Part shown: positions 35,138-42,857 of the stretch, piece after piece | Layout: each line of letters opens with the position of its first letter | Position numbering within the stretch: the first letter of the stretch is position 1 | The notes under the pieces: model-generated | Databases searched by the model: none | Told to the model about the DNA's origin: nothing | Seen by the model: only the letters and a program-made list of their open reading frames with translations | NCBI GenBank assembly: GCA_038531745.1 | Contig: JBCBBJ010000008.1 | Location: forward strand, 81,262-145,261 | Length of the DNA stretch: 64,000 bases | Origin: CALLPQ01 sp038531745 | GTDB lineage: Bacteria > Pseudomonadota > Alphaproteobacteria > Caulobacterales > Parvularculaceae | Reading direction: 5' to 3' | Made by a program: the position numbers and the translations under genes

Positions 35138-35192
35138 AGGAGGGCGGCACGCCCCTGTAGGGAAGTGGCATTTTGATGGGGCGACCTGGGTT

Positions 35193-35804
35193 ATGGTTTT
35201 TCACTTTGTGAAACGATTGTGGGGCCGCGCGCCAGACCCGCAAAAAGTGCTGATGCGGGAACGGGCAAAGGCCATCCGCGCACAAGCATTTGCCAATCGG
35301 CCCGATGCCGCGCCCCATGCCGCCCGCCACTTTTTGGAGGCTATTGCCCCCGTGCCTGGTTCTATCGTCGCGCTTTACGCCGCCACCGGCACAGAGCTTG
35401 CCACCCGCCCCCTCGCCGAGGCACTCCATGACGCGGGCCTCTTCAACACCGCCCTACCCGTGGTTGAAAAGCGGGACGCGCCATTAATCTTTCGACGCTT
35501 TTCCCCGGGCATGCCCCTTGTCAAAGGCGCTTTTGGCATCGAAACACCCCCAGCAGACGCTGACGCGGTCATCCCCACCCATGTGATCGTGCCCTTGCTC
35601 GCGTTTTCGCGGGATGGTGCGCGGCTCGGCTATGGTGGCGGCTATTATGACCGCACGCTGGCGCACCTGCGCCAAAACGGACCGGTTGTCGCCATCGGCT
35701 ATGGCTTTGGCGCGCAGGAAGTTGACGCTGTTCCCACGGGCGCGCTAGACGAGCCACTTGATTGGATTGTCACGGAGCGCGGGGCCGTTCGGGTTAATCG
35801 CTGA
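35193..35804 (+). CDS. 5-formyltetrahydrofolate cyclo-ligase
   Basis: A 203-residue enzyme that converts 5-formyltetrahydrofolate to 5,10-methenyltetrahydrofolate with ATP. Family motifs are the N-terminal basic helix RERAKAIRAQAF, the ALYAATGTELATRPL region and the ATP-site block DGARLGYGGGYYDRTLAHL. It follows the 6S RNA gene and may be read from the same transcript. The next gene starts 30 nt later. Confidence 0.94.
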   Translation: MVFHFVKRLWGRAPDPQKVLMRERAKAIRAQAFANRPDAAPHAARHFLEAIAPVPGSIVALYAATGTELATRPLAEALHDAGLFNTALPVVEKRDAPLIFRRFSPGMPLVKGAFGIETPPADADAVIPTHVIVPLLAFSRDGARLGYGGGYYDRTLAHLRQNGPVVAIGYGFGAQEVDAVPTGALDEPLDWIVTERGAVRVNR

Positions 35805-35834
35805 CCCACCACGTACCGAACCGCAGGAAACAGC

Positions 35835-36638
35835 ATGCGTTTAGCTTTTTTTGGGGATGTTGTGGGGCGCGCCGGACGCCACGCGGTTTTGGACCGCATG
35901 GGCAGCGTGCGGGCTGATCTCTCGCTCGATTTTATCGTCGTCAATGTGGAAAATGCGGCGGGCGGTTTTGGCGTTACCAAAAAAATTGTTGATGACTTTC
36001 TCAATGCCGGTGTTGATGTGCTAACCACCGGCAACCACGCCTTTGATCAACGCGATGACATTTCGATCTTCGAACGCGAAACCAAATTACTACGGCCGGC
36101 AAATTTTCCACCGACAAATCCAGGCAAGGGCTCAGGTCTTTTTACTGGCCTTGAGGGCCAGCAGGTTCTGGTGATTAATGCCATGGGCCAACGCGGCATG
36201 ATGCCGGTTGATGATCCGTGTACGGCGGTTGACCGGGAGCTTGCGGGGATCGAACTTGGCCGCGATGTTGATGCGGTCCTCGTTGATTTTCACGCAGAAG
36301 CCACCAGCGAAAAATATTGCATGGGCCATTTTTGCGATGGTCGCGCCAGCCTAGTAGTGGGCACCCACACCCATGTGCCCACGGCGGATCACCATATTAT
36401 GAGCGGGGGAACGGGCTATCTCACAGATGCCGGTATGTGCGGTGATTACAACTCGGTCATCGGCATGGAAAAGCAAGAGCCCTTGTCCCGGTTCGTCACC
36501 AAAATGCCGGGTAACCGGTTCTCCCCGGCGACGGGCCCGGCAACATTGTGCGGGGTGATGGTGGAGACCGATACCAAAACCGGCTTGGCACACTATATCG
36601 AACCCATCCGGATAGGCGGGATCCTAAACCCCGCATAA
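35835..36638 (+). CDS. YmdB family metallophosphoesterase
   Basis: A 267-residue calcineurin-like phosphoesterase of the TIGR00282/YmdB family. Metal ligands are visible in FFGDVVGRAGR (Asp), VNVENAAGGFG, TTGNHAFDQRD (Asn-His), DFHAEATSEK and GTHTHVPTAD. Characterised relatives hydrolyse 2',3'-cyclic nucleotides or cAMP, and in Bacillus YmdB affects biofilm formation. It likely shares a transcript with the cyclo-ligase gene. Confidence 0.93.
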   Translation: MRLAFFGDVVGRAGRHAVLDRMGSVRADLSLDFIVVNVENAAGGFGVTKKIVDDFLNAGVDVLTTGNHAFDQRDDISIFERETKLLRPANFPPTNPGKGSGLFTGLEGQQVLVINAMGQRGMMPVDDPCTAVDRELAGIELGRDVDAVLVDFHAEATSEKYCMGHFCDGRASLVVGTHTHVPTADHHIMSGGTGYLTDAGMCGDYNSVIGMEKQEPLSRFVTKMPGNRFSPATGPATLCGVMVETDTKTGLAHYIEPIRIGGILNPA

Positions 36639-36854
36639 TCTTCCCTACACAGATATTTAGTGTAAAAATTAGTGCTGCCGCAACGGTTCAACGGATCCTT
36701 TGTCGACATCATATAATTCTGCGATACATCCACTGCGCCTTTTGTCCGGTTTTATAGGAGATTAGTGCCGGGTTTTTACAAAATCTGGTGCCGCCCATTC
36801 CGATCTATTCGCAGGCATCGCAATAGCGATTGAAAAACCAGGCCGATCTGTCGG

Positions 36855-37775
36855 TCAGGTCATCATCTTTTCAATATTCAGTACCAGGATGCCGCTGGCA
36901 CCAAGGCCCTTTAACGCCTCTAGCGTATCCCAGAATATCGCTTCAGGGCACACGGCGTGGATCGCCACCATATCGTCACGGCCAGCAAGATTGAGTATTG
37001 TTGGCGCATCAACACCGGGCAGTTTTTCCGTAATCGCCGCAATCGCCGTACGCGGCGCATTCATCATAACATATTTCGCATCGCGTGAGCGCATGACGCC
37101 CTGAATACGTTTGAGCAACCCCTCGAATATTGCTTGTTTCTCCGCCGCGAACATCGTCTCGTTACGGATCAGGATTGCTTCGGATTCGAAGACTTTCACA
37201 TATGGTTTCAGACCATTGGCATCAAGCGTCGCACCCGTGGAGACAATATCGCATACAAGATCGGCGATACGTAGTCTTGGTGCGACCTCAACCGATCCCT
37301 TCATCATGATCGGCCGGGCGTTGATATCGTTCGCGTCGAGAAATTTCTGCGTGAGACCAGGATAGGAGGTGGCAATCCGCTTACCGGCCAGCATCTCGTG
37401 GCCCGTATAGGCTGCCGTTTTTGGCCCCGCGATCATCAGACGGCACCGTGAGAACCCCAGTGCCATCACCGTTTGCGCCTGCGCCGTGCGGTTTACGGTG
37501 AGGACTTCCTCCTCGGCAACATTCTCCCCCACAATGCCGATGTCGCAGGCCCCATCGGCCACAAAGGACGGAATATCGTCGTCGCGCAACAGCAAAATAT
37601 CAATGGGCATTTCTTCCACACGCCCATAAAGCTTATCGCGCCCGCGCGAAATCGTCAGCCCACAGCTCTTTAAAAGCTCAATGGAGCCGTCCGACAACCG
37701 CCCGGATTTCTGGATCGCGACACGCAAACGGCTGGTATCGGCAAAGTCATCATCGCTGGTGCGTGCATTTGGCAT
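36855..37775 (-). CDS. hisG: ATP phosphoribosyltransferase, long form
   Basis: HisG (306 residues) joins ATP and PRPP in the first step of histidine synthesis. It has the N-terminal RVAIQKSGRLSDGSIELL, DIGIVGENVAEEE and the PRPP-binding SGATLDANGLKP-type region (here STGATLDANGLKP). The final 80 residues are the regulatory domain found in long-form enzymes, which act without HisZ and are inhibited by histidine. No other his gene is in the window. Confidence 0.95.
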   Translation of the reverse strand: MPNARTSDDDFADTSRLRVAIQKSGRLSDGSIELLKSCGLTISRGRDKLYGRVEEMPIDILLLRDDDIPSFVADGACDIGIVGENVAEEEVLTVNRTAQAQTVMALGFSRCRLMIAGPKTAAYTGHEMLAGKRIATSYPGLTQKFLDANDINARPIMMKGSVEVAPRLRIADLVCDIVSTGATLDANGLKPYVKVFESEAILIRNETMFAAEKQAIFEGLLKRIQGVMRSRDAKYVMMNAPRTAIAAITEKLPGVDAPTILNLAGRDDMVAIHAVCPEAIFWDTLEALKGLGASGILVLNIEKMMT

Positions 37776-37882
37776 GGTGCATCATTCCCACTAAATTCGT
37801 GCCAAGGCCTATCGCCCACTACGCGGCATGTCCACAGGTAATGGGTATACCCAGCCTGGCACCATCGCCCGAGGGAAAGATC

Positions 37883-38314
37883 ATGAACAAAACCACAGCA
37901 CCGCCAACCGGAATCACAGACCTTGACGCCCTCCTGGCGGGGATGTCGCCCATATTGCATCCGGCACTCTATGTTTTTGTGACGCTGGACCCTGCGGCAC
38001 CACCCTATACCGGCCCGTTCCAGCTCCGGTTTCAGGAGGCGGAGGGCGAAACCCTAGTGATAAAGCAAGATGATGCCGAGGCGGCGGGCTTTGCCTCAAT
38101 TTATCCGTGCCGCATGATCACGCTGCGCATTGCATCATCTCTGGAGGCGGTGGGGTTTTTGGCTGTTGTCACAACCCATCTTGCCGCGGCGGGCATTGGC
38201 GTGAACCCGGTCTCGGCCTATCACCATGACCATTTATTCATCAGCCCCGGCGATGCTCAAAAGGCAATGGAGGTGCTGCACGCTCTCAGCCGCGGCACGA
38301 ACGCGCCGAATTAG
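37883..38314 (+). CDS. ACT domain-containing protein
   Basis: A 143-residue protein of a family of small ACT-domain proteins (DUF2241-like). Features are the LDALLAGMSPILHPALYVFVT start, a PCRMITLRIASSLEAVGFLAVV beta-alpha core and a GVNPVSAYHHDHLFI end. ATG 37883 has GAGGGAAAG just upstream and is much better than the frame start at 37763, which overlaps hisG. ACT domains usually bind small ligands such as amino acids; the ligand here is unknown. Its stop overlaps that of the convergent permease. Confidence 0.85.
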   Translation: MNKTTAPPTGITDLDALLAGMSPILHPALYVFVTLDPAAPPYTGPFQLRFQEAEGETLVIKQDDAEAAGFASIYPCRMITLRIASSLEAVGFLAVVTTHLAAAGIGVNPVSAYHHDHLFISPGDAQKAMEVLHALSRGTNAPN

Positions 38315-39084
38315 GGAAATATCACCAGTTTGATGATCAACCCCACCATAGCGATGACCAGCACCGCCTTGATCCAGCGCTCCCCTTTGGCCATGGCGGT
38401 GCGCGCACCGAGATAACCGCCCACAGCGTTGCCGACGGCGAGCGCGATCCCCGCATCCCAGGCAATTTGCGTTCGCGTCGCAAAAATCGCCAAGGCCACC
38501 ATGGAAAAAACCAGGGCGATAAACACCTTATGCATATTGGTCCGTACCAGATCGATCCCCATGATCCGGTGGAGGATCGGCATCAGTAAAAAGCCAACCC
38601 CGATCTGGATAAAGCCACCCCAAAATCCCGCCCCAATCATCAGGACATGGCCGAGGACGAGGTTTTTCGGCGGCGATTGTGGATCGGTTGTTGTATCGGC
38701 TTGTGGTGTGGCCCCTTTCTTCTGGTCCACCAGCATGGTGATCAAGATAAGGATGATTACCCCGGCAAGAACCCGGTTAAACCAAACCCCATCAATGGTC
38801 ACACCGACAGAGGCGCCAAACACCGCGCCCACCGCCGCAAAGACCGCAAGGCTCGCCGATAAGCGAAAATCGCTAAACCCTTTTGAGAAAAACCCCCAAA
38901 CCGCAACAATATTCTGGGCAATGATCGAGATGCGATTGGTGCCGTTCGCCACGGGTCCAGGCAAGCCCATAAAGACCATCACCGGCACCGTTAAGACGGA
39001 GCCACCGCCCGCCATGACATTGATCCATCCGGCAATGGTGCCCAAACCGGTCAGCACCATCAGTTGCCAAAGTTCCAGGGTCAT
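38311..39084 (-). CDS. TauE/SafE family permease (second copy)
   Basis: A 257-residue membrane protein with the family's half motifs WINVMAGGGSVLTVP near the N-terminus and GGFIQIGVGFLLMP in the middle, and about eight hydrophobic segments. It is clearly a different subfamily from the permease at 5816. The substrate is unknown. It begins 31 nt after the pterin dehydratase gene on the same strand and may be co-transcribed. Confidence 0.88.
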   Translation of the reverse strand: MTLELWQLMVLTGLGTIAGWINVMAGGGSVLTVPVMVFMGLPGPVANGTNRISIIAQNIVAVWGFFSKGFSDFRLSASLAVFAAVGAVFGASVGVTIDGVWFNRVLAGVIILILITMLVDQKKGATPQADTTTDPQSPPKNLVLGHVLMIGAGFWGGFIQIGVGFLLMPILHRIMGIDLVRTNMHKVFIALVFSMVALAIFATRTQIAWDAGIALAVGNAVGGYLGARTAMAKGERWIKAVLVIAMVGLIIKLVIFP

Positions 39085-39115
39085 TACCGGGGCCCGGTTT
39101 TTTCAGCGATCGGCA

Positions 39116-39421
39116 CTATGAATTGGCGCTTCCATCAACAAGGGCATCGATAAACCGGGTCATATCGCAATCTTTGTTTGATAATCCGTCCACATCATGG
39201 GTCGTCAGCGTGACGGTCACAGAATTATAAACATTGGACCATTCGGGATGATGGTCGAGCTTTTCAGCCTGCATGGCAATGCGCGTCATAAACCCGAACG
39301 CGGCATTGAAATCAGTAAATTTCACGGTGCGGGTCAATGCATCCCGCTCACTGTCATGGGTCCAGGCGGGACAATCGCGAATGAGGCTTGCACGCTCGGT
39401 GTCTGATAGTTTGATGGCCAT
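39116..39421 (-). CDS. phhB: 4a-hydroxytetrahydrobiopterin dehydratase
   Basis: A 101-residue pterin-4a-carbinolamine dehydratase, which regenerates the pterin cofactor after aromatic amino acid hydroxylation. Family motifs FMTRIAMQAEKLDHHPEWSNVYN and LTTHDVDGLSNKD are present. ATG 39421 has GAGGAA 6 nt upstream; a TTG at 39427 is less likely. No phenylalanine hydroxylase gene lies nearby, and a molybdopterin-related role has been proposed for some relatives. Confidence 0.94.
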   Translation of the reverse strand: MAIKLSDTERASLIRDCPAWTHDSERDALTRTVKFTDFNAAFGFMTRIAMQAEKLDHHPEWSNVYNSVTVTLTTHDVDGLSNKDCDMTRFIDALVDGSANS

Positions 39422-39466
39422 GGCCAATTCCTCTTTATACGGTATTATGCGTGAGGGGTTTGCGCA

Positions 39467-40507
39467 CTATATCTTGTCGATGACGGTCACCCCCACGGAC
39501 GGCTTGGTGCCCATGGTGGTCAAGGCATTTGCTGCACCGGCAAGGGACACGCGTGATCTGATGAGCTTGCCGGGCGCCAACCGCCCGTCCCGCATCAGGG
39601 CAATCATTTGCGGATATCGCCAGGCTTGCATACCGTGACTGCCAAAAATTTCCAATTCGTCGGCGATGACTCGGGCGAGCGGAATACTGGGATTGCTTTC
39701 CTCCGCATCAAGAAGACCGATCTGAATATGGCGGCCACGTTTTCGCAGCGACCGGATAGAGGTGTAACACACCTCCCGGTCGCCCACAGCGTCCACGGAA
39801 ATTGACGCACCGCCGCCGGTCAAGCTCTTGATGGCTTCAGCTACATTGGGCGTCGTGACGCCATTGAGTTGGTGCTCGGCCCCAACCTCCTTGGCGAGGG
39901 CCAATGCTTCGTCTTTCACGTCAATGGCGATGACCCGAGCACCAAAAGCATGGGCAATCATCACGGCGGACAAACCCACACCGCCGCAGCCATGTACAGC
40001 AACCCACACACCAGGCTTTACCCCGCCCTGATCAACGATGGCGCGCCACGCCGTGGCAAACCGACAGCCAAGGATGGCCGCGTCGACCGCGTTAATTTCA
40101 TCCGGCAACGCTACCAGATTGGTATCGGCATAATGCAGCCCCACATACTCAGCGAACGACCCCCAATGGGTAAAACCCGGCTGAAACTGCGCGTCGCACA
40201 CCTGTTGGTTGGCAGAGGCGCACTGGGGGCACGTGCCACACCCGCCGACAAATGGAACCGTTACGCGGTCCCCCACGGACCAGGTTTGAACAGCAGCACC
40301 CACCGCCTCAATGCGCCCAACCAGTTCGTGGCCAGGCACATGGGGCAAATCAATATCGGGGTCGTCCCCTTTCCAGCCGTGCCAATCACTGCGGCACAAG
40401 CCGGTGGCGAGCACTTTCACAACGACCCCATGGGGTTCCGGGCTCGGGTCAGCGACCTTTGAAACCTTTGGTCGCCCCTCAAATTTCTCGTAGACAAGTG
40501 CTTTCAT
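39467..40507 (-). CDS. Zinc-dependent alcohol dehydrogenase
   Basis: A 346-residue medium-chain dehydrogenase. Catalytic zinc ligands are in GLCRSDWHGW and GHELVGRIEAVG, the structural zinc is bound by CGTCPQCASANQQVC, and the NAD motif is HGCGGVGLSAVM. The GLCRSDWHGWKGDDPDI pattern is typical of a subgroup annotated as alcohol dehydrogenase; the substrate is not evident. It ends 46 nt before the pterin dehydratase gene. Confidence 0.9.
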   Translation of the reverse strand: MKALVYEKFEGRPKVSKVADPSPEPHGVVVKVLATGLCRSDWHGWKGDDPDIDLPHVPGHELVGRIEAVGAAVQTWSVGDRVTVPFVGGCGTCPQCASANQQVCDAQFQPGFTHWGSFAEYVGLHYADTNLVALPDEINAVDAAILGCRFATAWRAIVDQGGVKPGVWVAVHGCGGVGLSAVMIAHAFGARVIAIDVKDEALALAKEVGAEHQLNGVTTPNVAEAIKSLTGGGASISVDAVGDREVCYTSIRSLRKRGRHIQIGLLDAEESNPSIPLARVIADELEIFGSHGMQAWRYPQMIALMRDGRLAPGKLIRSRVSLAGAANALTTMGTKPSVGVTVIDKI

Positions 40508-40592
40508 TGGCTAATCTCACTTGCCCCCCATGAACCGCGTGTCTGAAAATGCGGCCCACACACGGTTTGGGCAATATCGCGGAGGTGCCGGT

Positions 40593-42599
40593 TTATGGGG
40601 CGCTATCAGCGACCGTACTCGGCGCATGGGCCGTCTCCACCTGCCCTTTCAGCCAGCGATTAAGAAACTTCACATAGCCCTGGGAGGCGGTGATCCGGTT
40701 TTCGCGTTTGCGGAAACCATGACCTTCATCCGGGAACAGAATATATTCAACGGGCACACCATTGGCCTCAATCGCTGCCACCATCTCATCGCTTTCCACT
40801 TGCAGGACACGCGGATCATTCGCCCCTTGGACCACAAGGACGGGCTTGGTGATATTCTGCGCGTGGAACAGTGGGGAGATGGCGCGATGGCGATCACCAT
40901 CGGTGGCGGGGTCACCCATTTCGTCGAATAGGGATTCCTTAAAACTCTCCCACCAGGGCGGGATACTCGCCAGGGTTCTGACCCAATTCGTCACACCGAA
41001 TATATTGACGCCAGCGTCAAAAACTTCCGGGTGGAAGGCAAGGGCGGCCATGGTCATATAGCCGCCATAGGACCCGCCCATCACCGCGATATTATCGCCG
41101 TCAACCCAGTCAAGACCCGCAAGATACGATTTTGCTTCAACAATGTCGCGCAAATCCACATCACCATGGCGTTTATCATCAAGATGGAAAAAGGTTTTGC
41201 CGTATCCTGACGATCCACGATTATTGGCGGCAAGAACCGCAAACCCGTTATTGACCATATGCTGGATCATGGACGAAAAGCCCGTGCGGCTTTGACCGCC
41301 CGGCCCACCATGGACAAGGACAACAGCCGGCACAGGCGTTGAAGCAGACGCCCCGAGCGGGCGGTATTGAATGGCGGGGATATCCAACCCGTCATAGCTT
41401 GGATAGCGAATAACCTCAGCGGCAACGAGATGGCTGGGATCAATTTTACCGGCAAGAGCATCGGTTAACTGGTCAACATCGCCTTTGGTAAGGTCAACAT
41501 GAAAAATATCCGACGGGGAACGCGATGAATTCACAATCAAGGCAAGCGTGTCCTCATCGGGCGAAAACCGCAAATTGCGTAAATCGCCCTCGGGCAACCC
41601 GTCTGGCAGCGCCACAAATTCGCCGGTCTCGTCAACAATAGAAACAACGGTCCGCGCGTCCTCATTGACCCCGGCAACCAGATAATCGCCCGATGGGGAA
41701 TAGGTCACGTAACTCACGTCCCATTCCGCCTCCAACATTGCTTCTTGGGCGCCCGTTTCCACATCATGCTTCCACGCCTGCACAAATTCACCGGCTGCGT
41801 CGGTACCATAGACAAGGGCCGATCCATCGGGGGTGAAGGTGAAAACCGTATGCTGAATATTCCCGTCATGGGGGGTAATTTCCCGGGCGTCGCCATTACC
41901 GGCAAGATCAACAAGAAAAATGGTGTTATCCGCCGAGGTCCGCGATTTTAGTCCCGCAAGATGGCGTCCCTCCCCGGAGACGACGAAATTGCCGAGCCCT
42001 TGCGTGTTCTCAAAAATCCGGCTCTTTTCAAACGTTTCCGCGTCAACACGATAAGCGTCAAAAAAACTGGGGTCCCGTTCATTCGTCGCGATGATGAAGG
42101 CATCATTGCCCGCCTGCCAGCTCACAAAATAGGCCTTCACCGCCTCTCCCGGTGTCAAATCTGTAACCATGCCGTCAAGGGCACGGTGGAAAATATGGTT
42201 GATTTCATCGCCGCCACCATCAGCCGTGTACAGAATACTGCCATCTTTTAAGACACCAATGGCAAAACTTGCATTGGTTGTTGAGGTGGTCAGGGCGCGG
42301 CGGTCCCCGGTCTCAACATTAAGGGCGTAGGCGTTAAAGATGCCGGTTTCATCGGAACTGATCAGGACCGATTGGTTATCGGGAAACCAGGCGCGCTCAC
42401 TCCCCGCTAGGGAATAGGACGTGGTCTCAAAAAACGCCTCCACCGGATATGTTGGTGCAGCCACCGGGGCCACCGCCGATGTTGCCGCCCGAACCGCAGA
42501 CTGAGTTGCTGTTTGGCCACTATCAGTGACACTGGCACAGCCGCCCAAAATGACCGAAACGGCCCCTATAATTGTTGACGTCAAAAGCTTGTTTTTCAT
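40593..42599 (-). CDS. S9 family peptidase (prolyl oligopeptidase type), lipoprotein
   Basis: A 668-residue serine peptidase. The N-terminus is a lipoprotein signal with lipobox LGGC, so the protein is probably anchored in the periplasm or outer membrane. A WD40-like beta-propeller spans about residues 50-390. The C-terminal alpha/beta-hydrolase domain has the nucleophile motif GGSYGGYMT near residue 505, the acid in GANDPRV and the histidine in PDEGHGF. Such enzymes cleave short peptides, often acylaminoacyl- or dipeptidyl-type. It stands alone on its strand. Confidence 0.93.
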   Translation of the reverse strand: MKNKLLTSTIIGAVSVILGGCASVTDSGQTATQSAVRAATSAVAPVAAPTYPVEAFFETTSYSLAGSERAWFPDNQSVLISSDETGIFNAYALNVETGDRRALTTSTTNASFAIGVLKDGSILYTADGGGDEINHIFHRALDGMVTDLTPGEAVKAYFVSWQAGNDAFIIATNERDPSFFDAYRVDAETFEKSRIFENTQGLGNFVVSGEGRHLAGLKSRTSADNTIFLVDLAGNGDAREITPHDGNIQHTVFTFTPDGSALVYGTDAAGEFVQAWKHDVETGAQEAMLEAEWDVSYVTYSPSGDYLVAGVNEDARTVVSIVDETGEFVALPDGLPEGDLRNLRFSPDEDTLALIVNSSRSPSDIFHVDLTKGDVDQLTDALAGKIDPSHLVAAEVIRYPSYDGLDIPAIQYRPLGASASTPVPAVVLVHGGPGGQSRTGFSSMIQHMVNNGFAVLAANNRGSSGYGKTFFHLDDKRHGDVDLRDIVEAKSYLAGLDWVDGDNIAVMGGSYGGYMTMAALAFHPEVFDAGVNIFGVTNWVRTLASIPPWWESFKESLFDEMGDPATDGDRHRAISPLFHAQNITKPVLVVQGANDPRVLQVESDEMVAAIEANGVPVEYILFPDEGHGFRKRENRITASQGYVKFLNRWLKGQVETAHAPSTVADSAP

Positions 42600-42857
42600 C
42601 TGACACTCTCCTCGTTAACCTTTATCGTGACACGAGGGGCCAGCGCATTCAAGCAAGCGGATCAGCCATTCGACCTTCCGGTGCTGTAGCTTACCCCTTG
42701 ACCGATAAAGTGCGGGATTTACCCCGTACTCAAGAGCATCGTACCTTTTTGCGTAATGTATCTAGCTTGAAAAAACACAAGGAATGCTCATGGCGACCTT
42801 CTGACGGAAAAATAGCGCGTTAGGTTTAGGTGCCCATTCGACCGATCAGCCAGGCTC

